From the NCBI RefSeq assembly GCF_017303375.1, contig NZ_JAFKOH010000003.1:124001-188000 (forward strand): 64,000 nt of DNA. The letters are read 5' to 3'. Positions 1 to 8,304 of the stretch are shown here, piece after piece. Made by a program: the position numbers and the translations under genes. Each line of letters begins with the position of its first letter. The stretch's first letter is position 1. The notes under the pieces are model-generated. The model had not been told where the DNA came from and searched no databases. It saw only the letters and a program-made list of their open reading frames with translations. The DNA is from Bacillus sp. NTK074B (GTDB lineage: Bacteria; Bacillota; Bacilli; Bacillales; Bacillaceae_B).

Positions 1-1716
1 ACAGTGGCTGTGTTCCTGCCGATGGGACTCGTCAACGGATCGTTGAAAGCGTTCCTGCTTCCGTTCGGCTTGACTGTTACGTATTCGTTACTCGCTTCCC
101 TGCTTGTAGCCGTTACAGTCGTGCCATTGTTAAGCCGTGGCATGTTGAAAAATACAACTCTGCCAAAACATCACACGCCGCACCGTTATGTAAATGTGCT
201 GCGATGGTCACTCAATCATAAATGGGTTCCGATCCTATTAGCCATTCTTGTATTTGGAGGGTCCATCGCTCTTTATATCACTTTACCGAAAGCAGCAACG
301 AGCGCGAATGACGCATCGTTTGTAGCAGTCACGATGGAATTCCCGAGTGCTACGCCGCAAGATACCATGAAGCAGCGTATGACAGACTTCGAAGACACCA
401 TTTCGGAATTTAAAGGATACGACTATTTAATTACACAATACGGATCCAGTGAAGAAAATGCTCAATACGGAGCAGTTAGTGACCCAGACACGGTTTTCTA
501 CACCGTCATCATGAAAGAGGGATCCGATGCGGAAACCTTCATTGAAAAAGTGAATGCCACGAAAAAGGATGAAAAAGGTGTGACCATCACGGCATCACCA
601 TCGTCCATCTTCGGAGGCTCATCCAACTCCAGCATCACCTATGACGTCGTCGGAAATGACACGAATGAACTTCTGACCACGTCCAAAACGATCATGGATC
701 AGATCAAAGATGTAGATGGAGTGAAGAAAGTCTCGAGCAACCAGGAAAAAACGTCTCCAGTCTTCACCGTGAACGTCAACACGGAGAAAGCGAATGCCCA
801 GCAAACGGCGATGCAAATCCGTTCTTTATTGAACCCACAGCCGATAGGAGCCATCAACCTGGATGATGTAACGACACCTGTATTTCTGGACGCAGGAGTC
901 AATCCTGAATCCACATCCGATTTGAAAGACTTGACGATCGCCACAAACGAAGGCATCCAGCCTCTTACAGAAGTGGCATCCATCACGGAAGAAGAGAAAC
1001 CAAGTACCGTCCTGCATAAAGACGGAGACTTATATGTCCGGATCACAGCAGAAGTCGATCCTGAAGAACTATCGGTCATTTCGAAAAATATCGATTCCGA
1101 AATCAAGGGGATCGATTTACCAAAAGGCGTCTCTCTTGATACCGGTGGCGCAGCAGCCCAACAGGCAGACGACTTTAAGGACCTAGGCATGACGATGCTT
1201 GCTTCCATCATGATCGTCTACCTGATCATGGTCCTAACATTTAAGACGTTGAAAGCACCACTGGCCATTTTGATCACCTTGCCGCTCGCCTCAATCGGGG
1301 CCGTCCTCGGACTGCTCATTGCCCGTGTTCCTGCAGACGCAACTGCGCTTATTGGAGCGTTGATGCTGATTGGGATTGTTGTGACGAACGCCATTGTCTT
1401 GATTGACCGCGTCAAGCAGAATGAGGAGACGATGATCATACGTGACGCAATCTTAGAAGCGTGTGGCACCCGCCTCCGTCCGGTCGTCATGACGGCGATT
1501 GCGACCATCTGTGCCATGCTACCGCTTCTCTTCGGTCACACGGAAGATGGAAGTCTCGTATCGAAATCGCTTGCTGTTGTAGTCATCGGTGGTCTTGCAG
1601 GTGCTACGGTGCTGACGCTTGTTGTTGTTCCTGTGTTTTATGAATTGCTGTATTTCAGGAAGTCTAAGCGGCAACGTGCTCAGCAGTTGGAGAGCGAGGA
1701 GAAGGTCGCTCAGTAA
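1..1716 (+). CDS. swrC: RND-family efflux transporter, C-terminal part (SwrC/AcrB-like)
   Basis: This is the C-terminal half (about 571 codons) of an inner-membrane RND proton-driven exporter; the reading frame is open to the window edge, so the gene starts upstream. The first visible residues match the end of the first helix bundle (VFLPMG). A periplasmic-type loop follows (about residues 100-390), then the second helix bundle with IVVTNAIVLIDRVKQN and the conserved GTRLRPVVMTA segment. The B. subtilis homologue SwrC (YerP) is about 1,065 aa and works without an outer-membrane channel in surfactin tolerance and swarming. The family call is firm; the exact orthology is inference. A strong terminator follows the stop. 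Confidence 0.88.
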   Translation, partial: TVAVFLPMGLVNGSLKAFLLPFGLTVTYSLLASLLVAVTVVPLLSRGMLKNTTLPKHHTPHRYVNVLRWSLNHKWVPILLAILVFGGSIALYITLPKAATSANDASFVAVTMEFPSATPQDTMKQRMTDFEDTISEFKGYDYLITQYGSSEENAQYGAVSDPDTVFYTVIMKEGSDAETFIEKVNATKKDEKGVTITASPSSIFGGSSNSSITYDVVGNDTNELLTTSKTIMDQIKDVDGVKKVSSNQEKTSPVFTVNVNTEKANAQQTAMQIRSLLNPQPIGAINLDDVTTPVFLDAGVNPESTSDLKDLTIATNEGIQPLTEVASITEEEKPSTVLHKDGDLYVRITAEVDPEELSVISKNIDSEIKGIDLPKGVSLDTGGAAAQQADDFKDLGMTMLASIMIVYLIMVLTFKTLKAPLAILITLPLASIGAVLGLLIARVPADATALIGALMLIGIVVTNAIVLIDRVKQNEETMIIRDAILEACGTRLRPVVMTAIATICAMLPLLFGHTEDGSLVSKSLAVVVIGGLAGATVLTLVVVPVFYELLYFRKSKRQRAQQLESEEKVAQ

Positions 1717-1747
1717 TAAAATTATGATGCGCTGAGGGTATTATAAA

Positions 1748-1783
1748 AAAAGGTGCTTATCCTGTTCTGGATAAGCACCTTTT
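1748..1783 (+). terminator. Rho-independent terminator after the RND gene
   Basis: A perfect stem of about 15 bp (AAAAGGTGCTTATCC with its complement) around a six-base loop is followed by a T-rich tract, 30 bases after the transporter stop codon. Confidence 0.9.
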
Positions 1784-1817
1784 GGTTTTTGATTTAGTTA
1801 CCGGATGATTGAATTTT

Positions 1818-1906
1818 TCAGCTGCTGATTATTCGCATATTTTCAGCTGCTGATTTAATTGAAAAATTCACCTGCTGTCAATTCACATAATTTAAGCAGC
1901 TGAATC
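1818..1906. repeat. Short repeats TCAGCTGCTGA, left cluster
   Basis: Two copies of TCAGCTGCTGATT start at about 1818 and 1844. A degenerate copy (CACCTGCTGTC, about 1869) and an inverted copy (AAGCAGCTGAAT, about 1893) follow. The spacing is about 25 bases. The same unit returns on the other side of the next gene at 2358-2418. Confidence 0.7.
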
Positions 1907-1934
1907 CAACCAAATCGATCCCTTAAAGATACTT

Positions 1935-2333
1935 TCATCTAACCTTCCTCATGACCGAACGTGAGATAGAATAATTTATTATCCAAAAAAGGACAGGTAT
2001 AAACGAGAATAGTAGAAAATAGAATAATGAGTAACTATCCCATTCAAGTATCACTTTCAGATTTCCTGTCGGTACCAATATTAATAAGAAATACATTATA
2101 GAATGCAGCAAAAGTGAGTTCCAAATAAAACGAGTTCTCTTTAGAAGAAGCCAATCCATAAATAGTGATATCGGTAGCCCAACAATGAGCATAGTCAAGA
2201 AAGTGATTGGCAGATAGATTATATATCCTAATAGTTCAAAATCTCCCTCAAACATGATAAAAATGGTGTTTGCCAAAAAGCTGCACATGGTAAGAGATAG
2301 TAGTTTATTTAATGGCTGATTGTAAATCTTCAA
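1935..2333 (-). CDS. Small four-helix membrane protein of unknown function
   Basis: A 132-aa protein with four hydrophobic segments (about residues 12-28, 32-60, 70-90 and 100-122), joined by short charged loops, and a basic C-terminus (RSVMRKVR). I do not recognise the family. The start is TTG at 2333, chosen because an ideal AGGAGG lies six bases upstream. The gene is a single-gene unit flanked on both sides by clusters of the CAGCTGCTGA repeat, so the repeat pair brackets it. Confidence 0.65.
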   Translation of the reverse strand: MKIYNQPLNKLLSLTMCSFLANTIFIMFEGDFELLGYIIYLPITFLTMLIVGLPISLFMDWLLLKRTRFIWNSLLLHSIMYFLLILVPTGNLKVILEWDSYSLFYFLLFSFIPVLFWIINYSISRSVMRKVR

Positions 2334-2357
2334 GGTGTACCTCCTGATTGTAAGTAA

Positions 2358-2418
2358 TTCAGCTGCTGAAGATTCGCTTATAATCAGCTGCTGATTACAG
2401 CAATAAAATCAGCAGCTG
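2358..2418. repeat. Short repeats TCAGCTGCTGA, right cluster
   Basis: Two direct copies (TCAGCTGCTGAAG and TCAGCTGCTGATT) and one inverted copy (TCAGCAGCTGAAACC) lie within 60 bases, upstream of the small membrane-protein gene. They are the same unit as at 1818-1906. Confidence 0.7.
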
Positions 2419-2530
2419 AAACCAAAAAACGCCTCGCAATATCAGTTAATACCAGAATAGATTAGAGGATATCCACACTATTCATAGAACTTATGTATAG
2501 ACTAATAAATAGAATAGGAGAAGATACGAA

Positions 2531-3487
2531 GTGAGAGATCAATTAATTCCGGCTATGATTGCTTTTGTATTAGTCTCAGCTCTATCCCCTTTGTTCATTG
2601 CACTCCTAAGAAAATTAAAGCTCCTTCAACCAATACGAAAAGAACTTCCTTCCAATCATCAAATAAAAAAAGGTACGCCGTTAATGTTTGGAATCATTCT
2701 CTTTATAGGAATTATCGTATCTTTATTTTTTTCACCTACCCCATTGATGTTTTTCTTGGCCATTACCTACATCCTATTCAGCTTCATTGGCTTTCTCGAC
2801 GACTTTTGGAAAGCGTCCCGTCAAGACCCTGGCGGTGTATCAAGTAGAACGAAGCTTATCTTCCAATTTCTTTTCACAGGTGCCCTGCTTTACTATGTGA
2901 TGAATGAAATGGGTATAGATACGACAATTGGTATCTATCAAGATTTCTCTATTGATCTTCCAATGGCTCTGTATCTCATTGTCATCACATTATTTGTGGT
3001 GGCCTCTGCCAATGCGATTAATTTTACAGACGGATTGGACGGGCTGTTAGGGGTTGTCGCTATCCCAACATACTTTTTCTTTTTTATGATTTCAGACAGT
3101 AGTGAGGTAAAGCTTTTCTGTTTAATCATGATTGGATGCTTACTCGGATTTCTTATTTATAATATCTTTCCTGCCAAAGCTTTTATGGGTGATACGGGCT
3201 CATTAGCGATTGGGGGCTCCCTTTCTTTTCTAGCTGTCATTGAGAAAGTCGAAATCCTCATTCCCGTTTTATTCTTTATCTATTTTGCAGAACAGTTGTC
3301 GGTCATCTTGCAAGTGACCTCGTTTAAAACGACAGGCAAACGGATCTTCAGGTTTACCCCGATCCATTATCACTATGGCATAAAATATGGGTGGTCTGAA
3401 ACCACTATTGTCACCGTCTTTGGGTTTGTTTCATGGATTTGTACGTTTATCTGTTATGCTTATTGGAAGTTTGTTCTGCTTCCATGA
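2531..3487 (+). CDS. MraY/WecA-family phospho-sugar transferase, orphan paralogue
   Basis: This integral membrane enzyme belongs to glycosyltransferase family 4, which moves a phospho-amino-sugar from a UDP donor to undecaprenyl phosphate. Diagnostic motifs are in the right order across its 318 residues: KKGTP in loop 1, GFLDDFWK (Asp pair for Mg2+), NAINFTDGLDGL, FMGDTGSLAIGG and the C-terminal histidine motif TPIHYHYG. That last motif is of MraY (PIHHHF) type rather than TagO/WecA type. MraY normally sits in the dcw cluster beside murD; here it stands alone, which suggests a second copy or a specialised role. The start is GTG with AGGAG nine bases upstream. Confidence 0.85.
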   Translation: MRDQLIPAMIAFVLVSALSPLFIALLRKLKLLQPIRKELPSNHQIKKGTPLMFGIILFIGIIVSLFFSPTPLMFFLAITYILFSFIGFLDDFWKASRQDPGGVSSRTKLIFQFLFTGALLYYVMNEMGIDTTIGIYQDFSIDLPMALYLIVITLFVVASANAINFTDGLDGLLGVVAIPTYFFFFMISDSSEVKLFCLIMIGCLLGFLIYNIFPAKAFMGDTGSLAIGGSLSFLAVIEKVEILIPVLFFIYFAEQLSVILQVTSFKTTGKRIFRFTPIHYHYGIKYGWSETTIVTVFGFVSWICTFICYAYWKFVLLP

Positions 3488-3491
3488 TTGT

Positions 3492-3524
3492 AAGAAGGAA
3501 CTTCAATAGGCGAAGTTCCTTCTT
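3492..3524 (+). terminator. Terminator after the MraY-like gene
   Basis: A 13-bp perfect stem (AAGAAGGAACTTC with its complement), a short loop and a TTTT tail lie four bases after the stop. The stem has replaced the 3' part of the convergent LigT remnant. Confidence 0.9.
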
Positions 3525-3660
3525 TTAATCCGCCCTGTGCTTTTAAGGTGATATGCGGTTCAACGATGTCATCAATGAAATTGTTCTTCCATTTATTTCG
3601 AAAAGCTGAGATCCTGCTTTTGTATTCTTCTGGTGGATTGATACCTATAAAATAGTTCAA
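3496..3660 (-). pseudogene. 2'-5' RNA ligase (LigT)-family remnant, 3' truncated
   Basis: About 45 N-terminal residues are recognisable (MNYFIGINPPEEY, then VEPHITLKAQGGL with the first HxT active-site motif). The frame then becomes unrelated sequence and ends within the terminator of the convergent MraY-like gene. Intact family members are about 170-180 aa with a second HxT motif, which is absent here. The TTG start at 3660 has a good AGGAG. The gene follows the broken GrpB gene by 17 bases, consistent with a former operon. Confidence 0.75.
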
Positions 3661-3677
3661 GTGACCTCTCCTTTTTC

Positions 3678-4208
3678 TTAAAGTGTTGCTTTCTCTAACA
3701 TTCTATTAATAAATTTCCCCTTGCCTCGCGTATAAGCCTGTCGATCACTTACCGACCTTGTTAAATCCCTTTTAATCTTTTCATATTCGATTATGTACTC
3801 TGGGTTATTGCGCAAATAATCCCTGAAAGCTAAGTGCCTCGCAAGTTCTTCACTATCTTGGTGACATACATAAAGATGGTGATGCATCCAGCGCGTACCT
3901 GTTCCATCCCACGGAGTAAAGCTGTCTTTTCTGCCAAAGGCTTCTCTACCTTCATAGCTTCATTCTTCTTGGTGAAAGTAACCGAGTTCTTCAAGTTTAC
4001 TAATCACTTCAGGCAAGAGTTGATCGTTAGCTATGACAAGATCGATGTCTAATATCGGTTTCGCGCCAAGGCCCTGTATTGAGGTGCTTCCTACATGTTC
4101 GATATCTATGACTAAGTTTTTTAATGCTTCACTGATAACAAGTTTAATGGTTTGAAATGCTTCTGCCCACTGTTGATCATATGGGGCAATCTCTAAACCT
4201 GAATTCAT
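3678..4208 (-). pseudogene. GrpB/UPF0157-family gene with an in-frame TGA
   Basis: A nucleotidyltransferase-fold protein of the GrpB family is split by one in-frame TGA at about 3957-3962. The N-terminal part runs from MNSGLEIAPYDQQW through HVGSTSIQGLGAKPILDIDL to GYFHQEE. After the TGA the same frame continues SYEGREAFGRKDSF, TPWDGTGTRWMHHHLY and on to the normal C-terminus. Both halves are in the same frame (321 bases between their start points), so one codon change explains the break. AGGAGG precedes the ATG at 4208. Confidence 0.85.
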
Positions 4209-4226
4209 CGCCGACTCCTCCTATTA

Positions 4227-4319
4227 TCAAACCGACCTATACATAAGAATGTCGTCCACATATGTATCTTCATTTATCTTACATTCTCTCACTTTCCGGG
4301 CTTCTTCTATAAATGGGTT
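4227..4319 (-). pseudogene. GNAT acetyltransferase C-terminal relic
   Basis: One frame reads NPFIEEARKVRECKINEDTY then VDDILMYRSV and stop. This matches the C-terminal end of the intact GNAT at 37821-38363, which has NPFIEKV internally and YIDDVLMYKPV at its end. The intervening 40 or so residues are missing, so this is a relic with an internal deletion. It is too short to be a functional enzyme. Confidence 0.65.
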
Positions 4320-4332
4320 ACCCTAAAATGTA

Positions 4333-4784
4333 TCAAAGGTACATATCCGTTAAAGACCGATTCCGAATAAATCCTACATCTTCATAAAACTTGATGGCAT
4401 GATTATCCCTGATAACAGATAAACGGGTAGCCGGGTATTCTTTATCCGAGCTGCTGATTGAATGGGTTAACAAATATCGTCCAATGCCCCTTTTTTGGTG
4501 TTCAGGGTCAACAACTAAACTCATGATCAGAGGATACTGTTCAAACTCCATGTGCAGACAGACCCCAACAATATTGTTTGTGCTCTCGTCGACAACCACT
4601 CTAGAAGCCTCATCCATGATGCTGTTGTTTTTATGTTCGTCTAAAAACTCTTTTACGTGCAGTATATAATCTTCTTTAGACCCAATTTGTTTATAAGCCG
4701 GATTGATTTTATAAGATTTCACAAGTAAACCCGCTATTCCATCTGTGTCTTCACTGGAAACGGCTCTTATTTTTTCATATTCGT
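4333..4784 (-). pseudogene. GNAT acetyltransferase fused to the broken carboxypeptidase
   Basis: From about residue EYEKIRAVSSED onward this is a full GNAT domain, with acetyl-CoA loop motif VVDPEHQKRGIGRYL and a C-terminal FYEDVGFI. No start codon belongs to it: its first codons continue directly upstream into VVIGHFEAES, which is the LD-carboxypeptidase sequence just upstream. A deletion seems to have removed the carboxypeptidase C-terminus and the GNAT start together. A GTG at 4815 could start a 160-aa hybrid, so expression is possible but unproven. Confidence 0.65.
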
Positions 4785-5515
4785 CTGATTCCGCTTCGAA
4801 ATGGCCAATGACCACACCTTCAACCGCATCGAAAACACCCGCTTGTTAAATGAGTAAGCATCAAATAAACTCTAAAAGCAGGTTCTTCTACATCCTCAAT
4901 TAGGAGGATCGCTCCGTCTGTATGAACTTGATAAGGCGTCCCCATCCCATTGGTGAGCAAAGTGAGATTCCCTCCAACCAAACGTCCTTCTCCTGTACCA
5001 CCCGCGAGCGTGTTGAGGGGGGAATTCCTCGAATCGAAACTTAGCGACTCCTTCGTAAACAAAGACGATATAGAAGATTCAGTCTCTTCAGTTCGTACTC
5101 CATCATTTAGATCGGACGCCACCATTGGTCCGTGGAAAGTAACCAGATTACTGCCTTTTTGGATAGCATTTAGCAGATAGGTAATATCGCTATATCCCCA
5201 AAAGATTTTAGGATTTCTCTGTATCTTTTCATAATCAATCATGGGGGCGATTCTAGCTGTACCAAACCCTCCATTAGCACAAAAGATTCCACGAATAGCA
5301 GGACCCATAAAGGCTTCGTGTAAATCAGCGAGCCGCTTCTGATCCAGAGCGGCTATGTCCTCCTCCGTATCAAATACATGACGTCCAATGACGACATGAA
5401 GCCCCATCCGCTCAAGGACTTTTATTCCTTCCATCAGATGGTCTTTGTCTGGTGGTCCGGCAGGTGCAATAATCGCCACCTGGTCACCTTTTTGTAAAGC
5501 ACTTGGTTTGATCAT
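4785..5515 (-). pseudogene. S66 LD-carboxypeptidase (LdcA-like), frameshifted and truncated
   Basis: The N-terminal three quarters of a peptidoglycan LD-carboxypeptidase are clear: the GDQVAIIAPAGP start, FCANGGFG, nucleophile motif WGYSDITYLL and the glutamate motif LLIEDVEEP. After MLTHLT the frame runs out as SGCFRCG-stop. One base away the frame reads QAGVFDAVEGVVIGHFE, the expected continuation, so a single-base deletion occurred near 4855. The catalytic histidine region is gone, deleted at the junction with the GNAT. Intact proteins are about 300 aa. Confidence 0.8.
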
Positions 5516-5661
5516 TAACCTCTTCCCCCTTCCTCCATTCTGATATTTTCAAAAGTTGTGAACGGTTCCCTTGGCTAATCATTTTTCGCTTTTTATGTAC
5601 AATTAGAAATCCTCTATAAAATCAAAGAAGACGACTGCTGTTCATAAAAAATAGTAATGAT

Positions 5662-6213
5662 TCAGCCATTTTTATTGCCTTTCCCTTTAAATCTACCCGA
5701 ATCCAAATACCGCTCTACAATCAAGCCCCGATGATGAAGCTCATGCCCGGCAATAATATATCCAATCGCTCGGGCCGTCACTTCTCCGCCGTTCGCTTTT
5801 CCCCTTTGAAGTAAGGCTTCATCATCCAGGCTGCTTAGAAGATTCATAGTGTTTTGGCGCACTAGAGATTGTGTATGTAATAATTCTTGCAATGAAAACC
5901 GATTGAATGTTGCCCTTTTCACGTACTCGTCATCATTATAGCCAGGCAGCATCTCCTTCTCCCCTCTTCCAATGGAGAGAAGGCGGTAGTTCATAATACG
6001 CTCCGTATCGGTTATATGACCGATGACTTCCTTGATGGTCCATTTGTCGGGAGCATAGTGAAACTCTGCTGCATCTCCGCTTAAGTCTTTTAACAGATTC
6101 ATGGTTTCTCTTAGTTGTATATCAAGAATTTGAAGCAGATCCCCTTCTGGTACATGGTTCACATATTCTTTATAATACGATGGGTACTCATTTATCTCCG
6201 GTCGTTTCACCAT
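5662..6213 (-). CDS. DinB-family metal-binding protein
   Basis: The DinB_2 fold is a four-helix bundle with a histidine-bound divalent metal; members include thiol-dependent S-transferases such as YfiT. Histidines that fit the metal triad are in IGHITDTERI (near residue 70) and GHELHHRGL (near 160). The ATG at 6213 is preferred over the ATG at 6234 because AAGGGAG precedes it by eight bases. It is transcribed from a copy of the repeated promoter module at 6250-6278. The substrate is unknown. Confidence 0.8.
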   Translation of the reverse strand: MVKRPEINEYPSYYKEYVNHVPEGDLLQILDIQLRETMNLLKDLSGDAAEFHYAPDKWTIKEVIGHITDTERIMNYRLLSIGRGEKEMLPGYNDDEYVKRATFNRFSLQELLHTQSLVRQNTMNLLSSLDDEALLQRGKANGGEVTARAIGYIIAGHELHHRGLIVERYLDSGRFKGKGNKNG

Positions 6214-6243
6214 AGCTTCTACTCCCTTATCCATTTTAACTCC

Positions 6244-6278
6244 ATACCAATTATTTCAAAAAAAGTTCATTCCTACAA
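6244..6278 (-). promoter_or_regulatory. Repeated promoter module, copy 1 (DinB gene)
   Basis: Reading the minus strand: -35 TTGTAG (6273-6278), a 17-bp spacer, extended -10 TTTGAAATAAT (-10 hexamer 6250-6255), then conserved TGGTAT. It lies about 37 bases upstream of the DinB start. It is one of at least eight near-identical copies in the window. Confidence 0.65.
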
Positions 6279-6304
6279 TTACTTTATTCAGCCCTACTTA
6301 AATG

Positions 6305-6342
6305 GAAAAGGTGCATTTCACAATGAAGAAATGCACCTTTTC
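6305..6342. terminator. Bidirectional terminator hairpin
   Basis: The arms AAAAGGTGCATTTC and GAAATGCACCTTTT form a stem around an eight-base loop, with A/T tracts on both sides. It lies between the 6420 relic and the DinB promoter, as in the other promoter copies where a terminator precedes the module. Confidence 0.8.
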
Positions 6343-6419
6343 ACTCAATATGTGTATGAGTCAATTCTCTTCAACCGTCCGTTTATGCTGCTCCCGGACG
6401 ATCTTCTTATTTAGTATTT

Positions 6420-6633
6420 TTACTTCTCCCACCATTCGTAATCTCCTTTCTTCCACGATGTATTGGGCGAGTTCTTGATCCGAATGTCATCCCCGTCAAT
6501 ATCAAGATGAAACACCTCTCCTTGAATGCCACCACCATTGGTAAAGTCGATTTCAAAGTCAAACTGAAACCCGCTTGTCCATTTGAAACCTCCTGTGTGC
6601 TCATATGGAGAACTCCCCGAGATGAATGATTGA
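6420..6633 (-). pseudogene. Coding relic or start-less small gene (aromatic-rich)
   Basis: In a frame different from the longest ORF here, the minus strand reads SGSSPYEHTGGFKWTSGFQF, DFEIDFTNGGGIQGEV, FHLDIDGDDIRIKN and ends EYEWWEK-like with a TAA at 6420. The amino-acid texture (amphipathic beta, aromatic, no rare codons) is that of a real protein of about 70 residues. No ATG, GTG or TTG with a ribosome site lies at its 5' end, and it runs into the tail of the upstream hydrolase. I do not recognise the family. It is either a decayed gene or a truncated C-terminal domain. Confidence 0.5.
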
Positions 6634-6636
6634 CGT

Positions 6637-7479
6637 TTACACCAAACAGCTGAAATCCTTCACCATTTCATTGAATTTATCTTGCTCCTCTACATGAGGC
6701 GCATGATTGCTATTCTCGAAAATATAAAAAGTTGAATTAGGAACTAGATGAAAGATTTCTTCAGAAAACACAAACGGGCATTGGGCATCGTGTCTCCCGC
6801 AAAAAATGATTGTCGGAGTCGTGATTTCCGAAATGGTTTCTCTAATATCGTACGCCGGAAGTTCCGTCTTAGAATAGTAATCCAGACGTTTTCGAACCAC
6901 TTTGCCACTGCTCGGCTTGGCCAAGTATTCATCGTATCTTTCCGGATCATTCAATGACATTTCCCTCCACGTCTTCCCTGCCTCCAGTCTCTCTTCTTTG
7001 CTTGCATCTTCAGAATAGAGGACGGAAACGATTTCTTTCAAACGGTCATTATCAGGATTCTTGTCACAATAGATACTGTCCTGATGCTCCATGTATTCAT
7101 TTGTAGCGGACGCACCGCCTACAATCAATCGTTTGACTGAATCAGGATGATCAGCGGCATAGTGCAGCCCGAGCATTCCACCGGTTGAATGACCTGCAAA
7201 GTTCCAGTGATTGTACCCGAGAGCCTTGCGAATCGCTTCTAAATCTTTGCTTGTTTCACTCATGCTCAGCTCGTCTTCGTGTGTCACTTCAGTGGAATTC
7301 CCTGTTTCTTTGAGGTTCACCAGGTACACTTTAAAATCCTCGACAAATCGATCAGCGAAATGATACCCGTGCTCGTTAAACTCACTATAAAGATGCGTCA
7401 CGCATAAAGGTTCCCCGTTACCCGCTTCAAAGATTTCAAAATTCCCCCGGTTTGTCTGAATCAGCTTTTGTTCCCACAT
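6637..7479 (-). CDS. Alpha/beta hydrolase (proline iminopeptidase-like)
   Basis: A 280-aa single-domain hydrolase. The nucleophile elbow is GHSTGG (Ser98), the acid lies in CGRHDAQCPF, and the catalytic histidine is in NSNHAPHVEEQ near the C-terminus. Between core and acid is a helical cap with SVLYSEDASKEERLEAGKTW, as in proline iminopeptidase-type enzymes. It has no signal peptide, so it is cytosolic. The ATG at 7479 follows GGGGG. The substrate is not predictable; esterase, lactonase or peptidase activity are all possible. Confidence 0.85.
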   Translation of the reverse strand: MWEQKLIQTNRGNFEIFEAGNGEPLCVTHLYSEFNEHGYHFADRFVEDFKVYLVNLKETGNSTEVTHEDELSMSETSKDLEAIRKALGYNHWNFAGHSTGGMLGLHYAADHPDSVKRLIVGGASATNEYMEHQDSIYCDKNPDNDRLKEIVSVLYSEDASKEERLEAGKTWREMSLNDPERYDEYLAKPSSGKVVRKRLDYYSKTELPAYDIRETISEITTPTIIFCGRHDAQCPFVFSEEIFHLVPNSTFYIFENSNHAPHVEEQDKFNEMVKDFSCLV

Positions 7480-7772
7480 TCATGTTTCCCCCAGTCTGTT
7501 TTGTCTGTATCGTTTTTTTTTTGGATATTTTATCTTATACACTATTCATTAGACGGATACCAAATTGGAATAGTTTCAATTATTCTGTCAACTTTACATA
7601 TTTTTATAGAATCGGGATCATGCAGATCGTCATCCACTACAGATCCTTGGCCGCACCGATTTGAGCCGACTCATCAAACGGTTGTTCTAGTATATATACG
7701 GCTTATGGACGAGAAAGGTTTCGAAAATGTAGGGGCGTGTTGAAAAAGAGAAAAACAACCGGGGAGAACGCT

Positions 7773-8165
7773 TCATTTTTTTAGAACGGAAAGTGCCTCG
7801 GCCGCTTTATGGGCAAACTGGAGTGGAGGGTCAACGGATTGAAAATGGATGTACATGATAACAGGATGGGTGAAGACACAATGATTATGTAGAGCGCTGA
7901 TCCTCAATCCGTTTTGGATCAGCACTTTCGAAAATCCCTGGATCTCTTCTTCCAACAGGACAACCTCCCCAAGGTTCAATGCACGACCTTCTTGATCCAG
8001 TGACTCGAATGAGAACCCCGCCTTCAGCTCGCCTCTGCTTGGCCTTCCTTGAATCGTCACATACAGATTTCTGTCGATGGATACGGAACATACACCATTC
8101 TTCAGCTTTGCTTTCCCATTCAGAATCTTACCAAATTCCGTGCACAACTCGCGAAAATTGCTCAT
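7773..8165 (-). CDS. LppY/LpqO-family (DUF1259) protein
   Basis: About 130 residues with the family's C-terminal hallmark ISALHNHCVFTHPVIMYIHF and the preceding LLEEEIQGFSKVLIQNGL. DUF1259 proteins are often secreted lipoproteins in actinobacteria; this one has no signal peptide and looks cytosolic. The ATG at 8165 (MSNFRELC) is preferred to the longer ORF start because GGGTGG precedes it. Function is unknown. It is divergent from the AraC-type regulator. Confidence 0.7.
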   Translation of the reverse strand: MSNFRELCTEFGKILNGKAKLKNGVCSVSIDRNLYVTIQGRPSRGELKAGFSFESLDQEGRALNLGEVVLLEEEIQGFSKVLIQNGLRISALHNHCVFTHPVIMYIHFQSVDPPLQFAHKAAEALSVLKK

Positions 8166-8304
8166 AAACCGAACCACCCTTTTTGTTTCCACTTTATTCT
8201 TAACCAGGTGAAAAGATGCCATGAGGTGTGAAAGATATGGCAGGAGAATGGAGCGTTTACTTGAATGTACTATAGAAGACTAGTAGACGAATGGAAAGGA
8301 AGAA

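Noticed and set aside
6115-6414. 99-aa + strand ORF
   Set aside because: It runs through the DinB 5' end, promoter copy 1 and a terminator hairpin.
6407-6604. 65-aa minus-strand ORF
   Set aside because: A different frame of the same strand is far more protein-like (6420-6633), and this ORF has no family features.
7452-7743. Two + strand ORFs between hydrolase and DUF1259 genes
   Set aside because: No ribosome sites; composition is not protein-like.
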